Part shown: piece after piece, positions 18,329 through 26,460 of the stretch
How positions within the stretch are numbered: position 1 is the stretch's first letter
Layout of the letters: the number at the start of each line of letters is the position of its first letter
From: Sorangium cellulosum So ce56
Lineage (GTDB): Bacteria; Myxococcota_A; Polyangia; Polyangiales; Polyangiaceae
DNA length: 64,000 nt
Assembly (NCBI RefSeq): GCF_000067165.1
Contig: NC_010162.1
Location: forward strand, 12,264,501 to 12,328,500
Direction of reading: 5' to 3'
Program-made: the position numbers and the translations under genes
Notes under the pieces: generated by a model
Told to the model about the DNA's origin: nothing
Databases searched by the model: none
Seen by the model: the letters and a program-made list of their open reading frames with translations, nothing else

Positions 18329-18790
18329 TCAGTCGCCCCGACCGCCCGGCCCGCGCCCGCGGCCGGGCCCCGGCCCGAACGGCGGCGGGCCCGGGCGCCG
18401 CCGCCGCTCGGCCTCGAGCTCCTCGTAGCGGGTGAGCTGCTCGGGCGTGAGCACGCCCTTCACGCGCGCGTCGGTGCGATCGCGGAGGGCGTCGAGCGCG
18501 GGGCGGCACTCGGAGAGGAGCCTGTCCCGCTCGGCCTCGGCCTCGGCGAGGGTCGCCCTGAGCTCGCGCACCTGGCGGTCGGTGAGGTCGAGGTGGCGGC
18601 GCATCGCCTTGAGGCGGAACTGGGCGCGCGCCTCGGTCGGAGGGCCCCGGAAGGTGGCCTCGAGGTCGCGCAACGCCGTGACGCGGCCGATGGCCGCGCC
18701 GGCGACGCCGCCGAAGAGGAAGACCGCGGCGAGCACGGCCAGCGGCTTCCAGCGGGCGAGGGCGGGCGGGGACGCGGTGCGCTCTGTCAT
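18329..18790 (-). CDS. Membrane-anchored Spy/CpxP-like periplasmic heavy-metal sensor
   Basis: A 153-residue protein. The N-terminal membrane anchor (LAVLAAVFLFGGVAGAAIG) is followed by a periplasmic all-helical domain with the pattern MRRHLDLTDRQVRELRATLAEA...LTPEQLTRYEELE, typical of the LTxxQ (Spy/CpxP/ZraP/CnrX) group. It ends in a Gly/Pro/Arg tail. Such proteins sense metals or misfolded proteins and can control an anti-sigma factor. Its ATG overlaps the stop of the anti-sigma-like gene by 4 bp (ATGA). It is the last gene of the ECF operon and probably the sensor that works on the anti-sigma protein. Confidence 0.82.
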   Translation of the reverse strand: MTERTASPPALARWKPLAVLAAVFLFGGVAGAAIGRVTALRDLEATFRGPPTEARAQFRLKAMRRHLDLTDRQVRELRATLAEAEAERDRLLSECRPALDALRDRTDARVKGVLTPEQLTRYEELEAERRRRPGPPPFGPGPGRGRGPGGRGD

Positions 18791-19173
18791 TCGCTCGCCT
18801 CGAGTGCCTCCACGGAGGCCATGATCGCGCTGTCGACGTCGCGCTGCGTCTGCAGGAAGAAGAGGACGCTCGCGGCCGCCGCGAGGGCGGTGACGACGAG
18901 GGCGGGGCGACCCGAGCGGACGATGCCGTCGGCGATCGCGGGCCGCGCGGGTACGGCAGAGGCCGTCGCGGCGCGGACCATGGCCTCGGTGAAGCCGGCG
19001 TCCGGCTCGAGGCCGTCGGTCGCGGCCGCGAGGCGCGCGAGCGGATCGCTGGCCGTCGCAGCGCGCAGCACGGCCGCCGTGAAGCGGTCGTCGGCGTCGA
19101 TGCGAGCGGTCGCGGCCGCGAGGCGCGCGAGGTCCCGATCGGGTCCGGTCCGGTCGTCGTCGCGGTCAGACAT
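18787..19173 (-). CDS. Putative anti-sigma factor, single membrane helix
   Basis: A 128-residue protein with an acidic N-terminal cytoplasmic part, one membrane helix (ALVVTALAAAASVLFFLQTQ) and a short outside tail. The N-terminal half contains two near-repeats, LARLAAATARIDADDRFTAAVLRAATAS and LARLAAATDGLEPDAGFTEAMVRAATAS (described at residues ~15-42 and ~46-73), an internal duplication of about 31 residues. No zinc-binding HxxxCxxC anti-sigma motif is seen. The anti-sigma role is inferred from position (overlapping the ECF sigma stop by 8 bp), size and topology. Confidence 0.72.
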   Translation of the reverse strand: MSDRDDDRTGPDRDLARLAAATARIDADDRFTAAVLRAATASDPLARLAAATDGLEPDAGFTEAMVRAATASAVPARPAIADGIVRSGRPALVVTALAAAASVLFFLQTQRDVDSAIMASVEALEASE

Positions 19174-19732
19174 GCGGCGCCTCCTTCTCGATCTGCCGGG
19201 CGCGGAGCGCGGCGCGGGCGCGCACCAGGCGTTGCTCGACGGCGCCCTCGGAGCAGCCGAGCGCCGCCGCGGCCTCCTTCGCGGGCAGGCCCTCGACGGC
19301 GACGAGGACGAGCGCGGCGCGCTCCTGGGGCGGGAGCGCGGCGAGCAGGGCGTCGAGCTCGCGCAGCGCGACGCGCGCCTCGGCGGAGACGAGGCCGTCG
19401 AAGCGCGGCTCGGTCGACGCCTCGCGCGGGGTGTCGCGGCGGCGCCGGAGGGCGTCGAGGCAGGCGTTCGTCACGATGCGGTACAGCCAGGTCTCCACCT
19501 TCGATCTCCCGTCGTAGCGCCCCTCGCGCAGGGCGCGGTAGGCATCGACGAACGCCTCCTGAAGGGCGTCCTCGGCCTCCGCGAGGTCGCCGACCAGGCG
19601 CGCGGCCAGGCGGTACATCGGCGCGCGCGTGTGCTCGACGATCTGCCGGAAGGCCGCATCATCGCCCCTGGCGACGCGCGCTGCGACGAGCCTGAGGTCG
19701 ACGATCACGTTCCCCCGCGATTCTGCGCCCAT
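19166..19732 (-). CDS. ECF-family RNA polymerase sigma factor
   Basis: A 188-residue sigma-70-family factor with only regions 2 and 4. Region 2 is seen as YRLAARLVGDLAEAEDALQE, then KVETWLYRIVTNACLDALRR. Region 4 has LPPQERAALVLVAVEGLPAKEA with a helix-turn-helix (AAALGCSEGAVEQRLVRARA). The ATG at 19732 was chosen because the longer frame is antisense noise in the upstream gene. Just downstream and overlapping are the anti-sigma-like gene and a Spy-like sensor; just upstream is a Spy-like lipoprotein. This is an extracytoplasmic-stress or metal-response module. Confidence 0.93.
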   Translation of the reverse strand: MGAESRGNVIVDLRLVAARVARGDDAAFRQIVEHTRAPMYRLAARLVGDLAEAEDALQEAFVDAYRALREGRYDGRSKVETWLYRIVTNACLDALRRRRDTPREASTEPRFDGLVSAEARVALRELDALLAALPPQERAALVLVAVEGLPAKEAAAALGCSEGAVEQRLVRARAALRARQIEKEAPHV

Positions 19733-19761
19733 GGCACCGCGCGCGCTACCGGGACGGGCGC

Positions 19762-20898
19762 TCAGCGGCGCTCGGGGCCGCGCCCGCCGGGCCCGAAGCC
19801 GCGCTCGAAGCCGGGCCCGCCAGGCCCGGGGCCGCGCATGCCGTGCCCGGGGCCGTGCTCGCGGCCGTGCCTGCCAGGCCCGGGGCCGCGCTCGCCGCGC
19901 TCGGGCCTGACCGCGGCCGGCCCCTTCTCGATGCGCTCGGCGAGCGCGTTGCGCTGCGCCTCGTCGAGGATCGGGACGATCGCGGCCAGCGCGCCGACCA
20001 TGCGGTCCAGGTGCGCCGCAGGGCCCATCTTCTCGCCCGCCGGCGGCCGCGGCAGGAACGCGTTCGCGTCGAAGCGATCCGCGGCGAACGCCTCGAGCCG
20101 CGCGCGCATCTCGGCGCGCCTCGCCGCGTGATCTTCCTTCCGCCCGACCCGGTCGGCGTCGCCCGGGCGCGCGGCCTCGAGGGCCTTGTCGATCTGCGCG
20201 CGCTGCTCGTCGCGCAGATCGAGGCCGGCGAGGAGGTAACCCAGCGGACCGCCGCGCATCCCGGGGCCGCCCATGCCGCCGCGGTGGTGCTCGCCGCCGC
20301 GCGGGCCGCGGTGGTGCTCGCCGCCGCGCGGGCCGTGGTGGTGCTCGCCGCCGCGCGGGCCGCGCTTTCCTCGCTCGTCCATCTTCGCGGCGATCCCGTC
20401 GACGAGCTGCCTGCGCTGCTCCTTCGTGAGCGTGGCGTGCAGGGTGCTCAGCGCCCCGGCGACGCGGGCGCGGCGCTCCTCGGCCGCGCGGCCGGCGTCG
20501 GGGAGCTTCGCCTCGATCGCCGCCCGATCGATCTTGCCGGCGCGCACGCCCTCGGCGAGCGCCGCGAAGACGGCCCCGTCCTTCGGGCGCTCCTTCGCGC
20601 CGTCGCGCAGCCCCTCGAGGGCGCCCTCGATCGTCGCTTCCTGCGCGTCCGAGAGGTCGAGTTCGTGGAGCGCCGCGCGAAGGAGGTGCTCGGGGCCGCG
20701 CGGCCCGCCGCGATGGCCGCCGAAGCCCTCCCGGGGACCGCCCGCCCCGCGCGGGCCCTTGGCGAGCGCCGCCTCGGCGGCCTCGTCGCTCGGGGACGTG
20801 TCGCCCTGCCCCGTCTCCGCCGTGCAACCGGCCGCGCCGACGAGCGCGCCGACGAGCGGCAATATCCCACCAAGCCTCCACCAACGAGACTGCGTCAT
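19762..20898 (-). CDS. Spy/CpxP-like lipoprotein with His-rich repeats
   Basis: A 378-residue lipoprotein (lipobox LVGAAGC, mature Cys25). It has two LTxxQ-type helical halves: residues ~70-180 (HELDLSDAQEATIEGAL ... ATLTKEQRRQLVDGIAAKMDE) and ~215-330 (AGLDLRDEQRAQIDKAL ... VPILDEAQRNALAERI). Between them lie three copies of GPRGGEHH(H/R), a likely metal-binding loop. The end is a Gly/Pro/Arg/His tail. It is probably the periplasmic metal buffer or chaperone output of the ECF system that follows. CAGGAGAAG lies upstream of the ATG as ribosome binding site. It is about twice the usual size of the family. Confidence 0.8.
   Translation of the reverse strand: MTQSRWWRLGGILPLVGALVGAAGCTAETGQGDTSPSDEAAEAALAKGPRGAGGPREGFGGHRGGPRGPEHLLRAALHELDLSDAQEATIEGALEGLRDGAKERPKDGAVFAALAEGVRAGKIDRAAIEAKLPDAGRAAEERRARVAGALSTLHATLTKEQRRQLVDGIAAKMDERGKRGPRGGEHHHGPRGGEHHRGPRGGEHHRGGMGGPGMRGGPLGYLLAGLDLRDEQRAQIDKALEAARPGDADRVGRKEDHAARRAEMRARLEAFAADRFDANAFLPRPPAGEKMGPAAHLDRMVGALAAIVPILDEAQRNALAERIEKGPAAVRPERGERGPGPGRHGREHGPGHGMRGPGPGGPGFERGFGPGGRGPERR
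20285..20368 (-). repeat. Three ~27-bp tandem repeats encoding GPRGGEHH(H/R)
   Basis: Three nearly identical 27-bp units (core GGTGGTGCTCGCCGCCGCGC on the plus strand) lie within the Spy-like lipoprotein gene. They encode the His-rich loop between its two helical halves. The high DNA identity suggests recent expansion. Confidence 0.8.
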
Positions 20899-20974
20899 GG
20901 ACTCTTCTCCTGCGTCGCCCGCGTCGTGCCGAGCGGGTCGTTCATCCCTGTGACGCCGGCGGGGAGGGGGGCCC

Positions 20975-20998
20975 TACGAGGGCGAGCTACTTTTTCCG
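20975..20998 (-). promoter_or_regulatory. Candidate ECF-type promoter
   Basis: On the minus strand, GGAAAAA (20991-20997) is followed after about 14 bases by CGTA (20975-20978), 75-100 bases before the Spy-like lipoprotein start. ECF promoters often read GGAAC, a spacer of about 16 bases, then CGT. The match is partial, so autoregulation by the linked sigma factor is only a suggestion. Confidence 0.3.
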
Positions 20999-21054
20999 GA
21001 GGCAAGCTCCGCAGGGAGCCGGGAGAGGCCAACGCGGGCTGGATCGGGCCCGGC

Positions 21055-21546
21055 TTACCGCACGCTGGCGATCAGGTGGGTGCGCGTCCCCTGCGGTGTG
21101 GCGACCTCGGCCTCGTCGCCCTCCGACAGGCCCAGCAGGGACGCGCCGAGGGGGCTCGTCGTGGCGAGGGTCTGCAGCTCGACCCCCTGGAACTGGATGC
21201 GCTCGCCGCCCGCTGCCGGCAGGAGGAAGTAGAGCGCGCGCCGCTTTCCGCTCTCCAGCTCCACCAGCGCCGAGCTCTCGATGCCCGCGCCAGGGCCGAA
21301 GTCGCGCACCGTGACGGCGCCCAGCCTGGCGAGCGCCTGCTCGATCTGGAGCACGCGCTCGCTGTGACCTCGCGCCACGTAGGACGCCTCGGTGGCGCGC
21401 ATGTCCTTGTCGCCCTCGGCGCGGTTCTCCTCGTGCGTCACGGCGCTCGCGGCGTCGCGCGCCCGCTCGGTGGAGCGCTCGAGCTCACGGGCGAGCTGGT
21501 CCTTCAGGGCCGCGAGCAACGCGCGTTTGTCGATGGCCGGTGGCAT
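21055..21546 (-). CDS. GreA/GreB-like transcription elongation factor homologue
   Basis: A 163-residue protein. The N-terminal coiled coil (LLAALKDQLARELERSTERARDAA, then EENRAEGDKDMRATEASYVARGHSERVLQIEQALARL) contains the acidic, charged loop typical of Gre factors. The C-terminal FKBP-like Gre domain shows SALVELESGKRRALYFLLPAAGG and ends TSPLGASLLGLSEGDEAEVATPQGTR, closely like the GreA signature (SP(I/L)G.AL.G...GD.V.V..P.G). It may rescue stalled RNA polymerase or act as a Gre-like competitor. The ATG at 21546 (PPAIDKRALLAALK) fits the family start better than 21558 or 21585. Confidence 0.85.
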   Translation of the reverse strand: MPPAIDKRALLAALKDQLARELERSTERARDAASAVTHEENRAEGDKDMRATEASYVARGHSERVLQIEQALARLGAVTVRDFGPGAGIESSALVELESGKRRALYFLLPAAGGERIQFQGVELQTLATTSPLGASLLGLSEGDEAEVATPQGTRTHLIASVR

Positions 21547-22248
21547 GGACGCGCACATCTTACCAGACGGGATCGCGGCGGTCACTCCACGGTCGTCAGG
21601 CGCCGGGCGGCGCTGAGGACAGCCGAGGGGCGCAGCCGTCCTCGGCGCCGCCCGGCGCGCGTCCGTCTCCGCCGGTCGCAGAGGAGGAGAAGGGAGGCGG
21701 CCCGGCTCCTCCGGGAACGCCGCGCGCTGCGCGCCTGCCCGCCGGCGAGCGGCGCCGAGCGCACACCTGCGCTGATGGCAGCTCTGTGATGGATGCCTCT
21801 CGCACAGAGTCGCAGCTCATGGCGCCTTTTCGGGGCGAGATCTCCCCGCTCCTTGCAGATATGCAATCCATGCGCGTCGCGCGCGGCGGACTGCCGGCGC
21901 GCTTATCGTTCGTGTGAATCGAATGTTTCAAGACGGTGACTTGGAAGCACGAAGACGCTCGAAGACGTTCGAAGACGCTCGAAGACGCCCCACGGCGGCG
22001 AGCGGGAGAACCGCTCAGGAATCGTTCAGGAATCTCTTTGCCGGGATAGGGTGAGTAGTGTAGATTCCTAATCTGCTGCGCCGCTGCTCCGGGCTGGAAC
22101 GCATCGACACGAGAGCATGGGTGTCGTGCGGCGCCACCGCACAGCCTGGAGCGCGCGGGCCGAGCGCGCGCGACATGACGCGAGGCGTCCTGCCGCCGCT
22201 CGCCCGGGCTGCGTCCAGATCACTGCACCAGCACACAAGAGGAGAATC
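21547..22248. other. 700-bp region without a supported gene
   Basis: Contains only shadow-like reading frames, including a 111-codon minus-strand frame at 21596-21931 with no recognisable protein features. It carries four 10-bp direct repeats at 21951-21990 and a pair of TCAGGAATC repeats at 22015-22023 and 22026-22034. It ends with AGGAG just before the GTG start of the first signalling gene, so it is probably that operon's control region. Confidence 0.5.
21951..21990. repeat. Four 10-bp direct repeats, GAAGACGCTC
   Basis: Four consecutive copies of GAAGACG(C/T)(T/C)C start at 21951, 21961, 21971 and 21981. The 10-bp period places each copy on the same face of the helix. They lie about 260 bp upstream of the response-regulator start. 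Confidence 0.85.
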
Positions 22249-22860
22249 GTGAGCCTGTATGCCCAGGAGCGGCTGCGCGTGCTCGTCGTCGACGACGAGC
22301 GGAGGATGCTGGACAGCATCGCGGCCATCCTCGACGACGACGTCGAGGTCGAGACCTGCACGTCCGCCCACCGGGCCCTCGAGCTGCTGCAGACAGGCCA
22401 GTTCCACGTGGTCTGCTCCGACTACAAGATGCCCGGGATGAACGGAGACGAGCTCCTCAAGCGGGTCGCCGGCCTGCCGTTCTACACGAGCTGCCTGCTG
22501 ATCACCGGCGACGAGGAGTACATCCGCTCCGGCGAGGCGGGCCGCCACTACGTCATCCTCAAGCCGTTCGAGCCCGCCCGGGTCACCCGGATCGTCCTGG
22601 AGCTCGCGCGCCTCGCCCGCGCGCGGCGGTCCGCGGACGCCGGCGCGGGCGCCGCCTCGGCGCGCGAGGCCGCCGCGCCCGCCTCGAAGACGAGGAGGGC
22701 CGCGCCGTCGCTCAGGCCGCGGGAGGCCCAGGACGCGCCGGCGTCCTCGCAGCGCGAGCGGGTGAGCTCGTACCCGCCCCCGTCCTCCCGCGCGGCGTCG
22801 AGCTACCTGGACACGGTGCGGCTCGGAGACGCCGGGCTCCCGGCCCGGACCCTCAAGTGA
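22249..22860 (+). CDS. Response regulator, receiver domain plus disordered tail
   Basis: A 203-residue protein with one receiver domain at ~10-125: acidic pair VVDDE, phosphoacceptor Asp in CSDYKMPGMNG, Thr in LITGD and Lys in ILKPF. After it comes an Ala/Ser/Pro-rich tail of about 70 residues and no DNA-binding domain. Output is therefore through protein contacts. The GTG start at 22249 has AGGAG five bases upstream, which decides it against the longer frame. It is the first gene of a five-gene His-Asp signalling cluster. Confidence 0.88.
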   Translation: MSLYAQERLRVLVVDDERRMLDSIAAILDDDVEVETCTSAHRALELLQTGQFHVVCSDYKMPGMNGDELLKRVAGLPFYTSCLLITGDEEYIRSGEAGRHYVILKPFEPARVTRIVLELARLARARRSADAGAGAASAREAAAPASKTRRAAPSLRPREAQDAPASSQRERVSSYPPPSSRAASSYLDTVRLGDAGLPARTLK

Positions 22861-22906
22861 TCGACCGCGGCGGCGAACGCGGCACCCGAGGAGGCCATCC
22901 CCCACG

Positions 22907-23641
22907 ATGACGAGCCGAGATCCGCTCGGCGCGGTGGAGCAGACCGCGACGGCCGAGGAGATCGTGGCCGCGCTGCGCCACGATCTGCGCAACTGCTTCG
23001 GGACGATCCGCAATGCGGCGTTCTTCATCCGGCGCAAGGTCGCCCGGGAGCAGGCCTTTCGGGACGACCCGCGGGTGGCGCAGTTCCTCGACGTCATCGA
23101 CGAGGAGGCGATCGCGGCGAGTGCGCTCGTCGACGGCGCCGTCGACGCGAACCCGAGCCTCAGGCGGCGGCCGGTGAGCGCGAGCGCCCGCGAGTGCGTC
23201 CTCACGGCGGCGGCCTGCGCGCGCATCGCCGAGCCGGCGATCCGCGTCGACGTCGACGCGGCGGAGGGCGTTGTCGAGCTCGATCCGGCCGAGCTCGCGC
23301 TGGCGATCCGGTGCCTCGTCGAGAACGCGGCGGAGTCGATGCCCGGGGGCGGGGTGGTCACGCTGCGCGGGAGCGTGGTGGGCGCGCGTTACCGCATCGA
23401 GGTCGGCGACGCGGGGACGGGCGTGCCCGAGGAGGAGCGGGAGGCGATCACGCGCCCGTTCTACACCACCAAGCCGGGCCGCCTCGGGCTCGGGCTCAAC
23501 ATCGCCGGGCGCGTGGCGCGCCGCTATTTCGGGGCGCTCACCCTGGGCCGCGGCGCGCCCTCGGGCACGCTGGCCTGCATCGAGCTGCCCCTCGCTCTGG
23601 CGCCCGAGCCGCCCGGCGCGGGCGCCGAGGAGCGGCTGTGA
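22907..23641 (+). CDS. Soluble minimal histidine kinase
   Basis: A 244-residue sensor kinase with no membrane segment and no PAS domain. The phospho-acceptor is His25 in LRHDLRNCFGTIRNA, the N-box is CLVENAAESM, the G1 box is VGDAGTGVPEEE and the G2 box is GLGLNIAGRVARRYFGG-like. The H-box HDLRN instead of HELRT puts it in a minority class of HisKA-like kinases. Its first HisKA stretch (LRHDLRNCFGTIRNAAFFIR) resembles that of the next kinase (GHELRNPLGAIRNATHYLK), suggesting a paralogous pair. Without a sensor domain it may be driven by a partner receptor or act as a phosphorelay node. Confidence 0.88.
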   Translation: MTSRDPLGAVEQTATAEEIVAALRHDLRNCFGTIRNAAFFIRRKVAREQAFRDDPRVAQFLDVIDEEAIAASALVDGAVDANPSLRRRPVSASARECVLTAAACARIAEPAIRVDVDAAEGVVELDPAELALAIRCLVENAAESMPGGGVVTLRGSVVGARYRIEVGDAGTGVPEEEREAITRPFYTTKPGRLGLGLNIAGRVARRYFGALTLGRGAPSGTLACIELPLALAPEPPGAGAEERL

Positions 23642-23666
23642 CGGCGCGCGCGGCCGAGGCGCCGCG

Positions 23667-25247
23667 ATGAGCATCCGGGCCGCCCTCTCGCTGATCTTCG
23701 CCGTGGCGGCGGCCGTCGTGCTGCTCGCGACCGGCGCGCTCTACGTCACGTCCGCCAGCATGACGCGGCTCCAGCGGCGCGCCGAGCTGTCCTACGAGGA
23801 CCTCACCCGCCACGTCACGCTCGCCAACCACGCCGGCCGCTACATGCGGGAAGCCGCGGAGATCTCCCTCGGCGGCGGCGACACCGAGGAACTCCACCAC
23901 CTGGCCGGGCTCGTCGCGCGGGACCTGGCCGCGGCGGAGGCGATCGAGCGGGCGCGGAGGCCGTTCGAGCGAGCGCGGGAGCCGCTCGAGCGGGCGTGGG
24001 AGCCGCTCGAGCGGGCGCTGATCGAGGGCGAGCGCGCCCCCGAGGCGCTGCGCGAGGCGCAGGAGGGCGACGAGCGCCTGCGCCGGATGCGCGCGAGCTT
24101 CGCGGCGATCGGCGGGGGCGTCGACCACGTGTCCCGCATGGCGAGCGCCGGGGATCCGGCGGCCTACCGGAGGTTCGTGGAGCGCCCCGAGGCCGAGTAC
24201 GAGGAGGGGTTCGTGCCCCAGATCGACGCGGCCATCGCCGACGCGCGGCGCGACGTCGCGCGGAACGCGGAGGAGGCGGGCCGCGCGGGCGCCAGGATCA
24301 GGATCGCGAGCATCGCCCTGATGACGGCCGCGCTCGTGCTCCTCGTCGTCCTCCTCGGCGGGCTCCTGCGCTCGATGGCGCGCGGGTTCGGCGCGCTCGC
24401 GGAGTGCTCGCGGCGCATCGCCGGAGGCGACCTCGACTACCCGCTGCCCGACCTGGGAAAACACGAGTTCGGACGCATGGGCACCGCGCTCCGCCACATG
24501 GCCGAGAGCCTGCGCGAGGCCCAGGCGTCGAGCGTGCGCGTCGAGCGGCTCGCGGCGATAGGGCAGCTCGCGGCGAGCGTCGGGCACGAGCTGCGCAACC
24601 CGCTCGGCGCCATCCGGAACGCGACGCACTACCTCAAGAAGCGCCTCGCCGGGACCGAGGTCGGCGCGGAGCCGCGCGTCGCCCAGCTCCTCGGTCTGAT
24701 GGAGAAGGAGCTGCTCTCGTGCAACCGGATCATCGGTGATCTCCTGGACTTCGCGCGTGAGCGCAGGCTCCGCCGCACCGCCTGCCCGCTCGCGCCCCTC
24801 GTGGACGACGCCATGTCGGTCGTCGAGCCGCCCGCGCACGTGCGCCTGGAGAACCTCGTGCCGGCGGCGCTGCCGGTGCCGAGCCTCGACAAGGACCAGT
24901 TCCGGCAGGTGCTCGTGAACCTGATCCAGAACGCGGCCGAGGCGATCCCGGTCGAACGCGAAGGGTGGGTGCGTGTGGTTGGACGTGTATGCGACGAGGC
25001 CGTGAGCCTCGAGGTGGCCGACAACGGGGAGGGGATCGAGGAGGAGCACCTCGCGAAGATCTTCGAGCCGCTCTTCAGCACGAAGCTGAAGGGGACGGGC
25101 CTCGGGCTCGCCATCACCGCCGGGATAGTCCGCCTGCACGGCGGCACGATCGCGGTGGAGAGCGCGCCCGGCGCGGGGACGACGTTCACCATCCGGTTAC
25201 CGCGCGCCGCGGCGCCGGAGGTACACTCCTCCGTGCAGCCCGCGTGA
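23667..25247 (+). CDS. Transmembrane sensor histidine kinase with HAMP domain
   Basis: A 526-residue membrane kinase. TM1 is at ~8-30; the periplasmic sensor of about 180 residues is helical, with a heptad-like repeat ERAREPLERAWEPLERA. TM2 is at ~210-232 (SIALMTAALVLLVVLLGGLL) and a HAMP linker follows (ALAECSRRIAGGDLDYPL). The HisKA box is SVGHELRNPLGAIRNATHYL, the N-box LIQNAAEAI, the G1 box VADNGEGIEEEH and the G2 box GTGLGLAITAGIVRLHGG. It is a complete, active-looking kinase. It starts 26 bp after the minimal kinase and is followed by a double receiver protein, its likely target. Confidence 0.92.
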   Translation: MSIRAALSLIFAVAAAVVLLATGALYVTSASMTRLQRRAELSYEDLTRHVTLANHAGRYMREAAEISLGGGDTEELHHLAGLVARDLAAAEAIERARRPFERAREPLERAWEPLERALIEGERAPEALREAQEGDERLRRMRASFAAIGGGVDHVSRMASAGDPAAYRRFVERPEAEYEEGFVPQIDAAIADARRDVARNAEEAGRAGARIRIASIALMTAALVLLVVLLGGLLRSMARGFGALAECSRRIAGGDLDYPLPDLGKHEFGRMGTALRHMAESLREAQASSVRVERLAAIGQLAASVGHELRNPLGAIRNATHYLKKRLAGTEVGAEPRVAQLLGLMEKELLSCNRIIGDLLDFARERRLRRTACPLAPLVDDAMSVVEPPAHVRLENLVPAALPVPSLDKDQFRQVLVNLIQNAAEAIPVEREGWVRVVGRVCDEAVSLEVADNGEGIEEEHLAKIFEPLFSTKLKGTGLGLAITAGIVRLHGGTIAVESAPGAGTTFTIRLPRAAAPEVHSSVQPA

Positions 25248-25269
25248 CAGCGGAGGGAGACGGCCGTCG

Positions 25270-26004
25270 ATGCAAGGGACCGGACCGGTGCTCGTGGTGG
25301 ACGACGAGGAGGGGATGCGCGCCACGCTCGCCGCGAACCTCGAGCTCGAGGGGTACGAGGTCGTCGAGGCGCGGGACGGGGCGCACGCGCTCGAGCTCGT
25401 GAGGCAGCGGCGCTTCGCGCTCGTGCTGACCGACGTGAGGATGCCCGGCCTCGACGGTGTCGCGACGTTCCGGGAGATCAAGCGGCTCCAGCCGGAGCTC
25501 ACGGTGGTGCTGATGACCGGCTTCGCGCGCGAGCAGCTCATCGAGCAGGGCATCGGCGAGGGCGTCTATGCGGTCATCTACAAGCCCTTCTCGATGGAGC
25601 ACCTCATGCGGATCATCGCGCGGGCCCTCTCGTCGCGCGGCGTGCTCGTGGTGGACGATCTCCCCGCGGTCGCGGAGTCGATCGTGGCGGGGCTCACGGC
25701 GGCCGGGCTGCGCGCCGAGGCCGCGTACGACGGGCACACGGCCATCCAGCGCGCGCGGGACGCGGCGGTCGACGTGTGCGTGCTCGACCTCCGGATGCCG
25801 TCCCTGGACGGCGTGAGGACCCACGAGCAGATCCGGCGGTTGAGCCGCGGGATCACGGTGATCGCGATGACCGGCCACGCGACGCCGGAGATGATTCACG
25901 CGTTCACGAGCCAGGGCGGGTACGCCTGCCTCCACAAACCGTTCGAGGTGCGCGAGCTGATGCACACGATCGCGCGCGCCAGGAGCGACCCGGGGACGTG
26001 CTGA
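25270..26004 (+). CDS. Response regulator with two receiver domains
   Basis: A 244-residue protein made of two receiver domains in tandem and nothing else. First: VVDDEEG, LTDVRMPGLDG, VLMTGF, YKPFS. Second: VVDDLPA, VLDLRMPSLDG, IAMTGHA, HKPFE. Both keep the acidic pair, the phosphorylatable Asp, the Thr and the Lys, so both can be phosphorylated. With no output domain it suits a phosphorelay integrator or phosphate sink between the two kinases upstream and other regulators. Confidence 0.9.
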   Translation: MQGTGPVLVVDDEEGMRATLAANLELEGYEVVEARDGAHALELVRQRRFALVLTDVRMPGLDGVATFREIKRLQPELTVVLMTGFAREQLIEQGIGEGVYAVIYKPFSMEHLMRIIARALSSRGVLVVDDLPAVAESIVAGLTAAGLRAEAAYDGHTAIQRARDAAVDVCVLDLRMPSLDGVRTHEQIRRLSRGITVIAMTGHATPEMIHAFTSQGGYACLHKPFEVRELMHTIARARSDPGTC

Positions 26005-26092
26005 GGGCCGCGGGACATGGCGCCGGGCGGCGGCGTCCACTGCGCCCTGCCCGGCCGCGACCGCGCCGGCCGCGCGGGCGGAGGAGGGCGGC

Positions 26093-26449
26093 GTGAGCGT
26101 GATCGTGCTCCTCGTCGACGACGACGCGTCGTCCCGGTTCGTGCTCGCGACGCTCCTGGAGGACGAGGGCTTCCAGGTGGAGGAGGCCGGCTCGTTCGCC
26201 GAGGCCGGGCGGAAGATCGCGGCGGAGGGCGCGCGGTACGACCTCGCGCTGCTCGATCAGAACCTCGGCGACGGCCACGGCACCGATCTCGTGGCGGTGC
26301 TGCGGGCGCGCCTGCCGCGCGCGAAGGCGGTGCTGATCAGCGGCAGCGGCGACGAGGCCCTCGGCGACGCGCCCCCGCCGGACGCGGTGCTCTCGAAGGG
26401 GATCGGCTTTCCGGATCTGCTCGATCGGATCCGGCAGCTGCTCGGCTGA
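26093..26449 (+). CDS. Single-domain response regulator
   Basis: A 118-residue stand-alone receiver domain: LLVDDDAS, phosphoacceptor LLDQNLGDGHG, VLISGSGDEAL and LSKGIGF with the conserved Lys. The usual Thr/Ser position is Ser (ISGS). The GTG start at 26093 has GGAGGG upstream. Last gene of the signalling cluster; it is separated from the double receiver gene by 88 bp and followed by two strong palindromes. Confidence 0.88.
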   Translation: MSVIVLLVDDDASSRFVLATLLEDEGFQVEEAGSFAEAGRKIAAEGARYDLALLDQNLGDGHGTDLVAVLRARLPRAKAVLISGSGDEALGDAPPPDAVLSKGIGFPDLLDRIRQLLG

Positions 26450-26460
26450 CGCGCGCCGGC

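Noticed and set aside
21596..21931. Minus-strand frame of 111 codons
   Set aside because: Arg/Pro/Ser-rich, no recognised fold, no ribosome binding site or promoter; reported only as part of the empty region.
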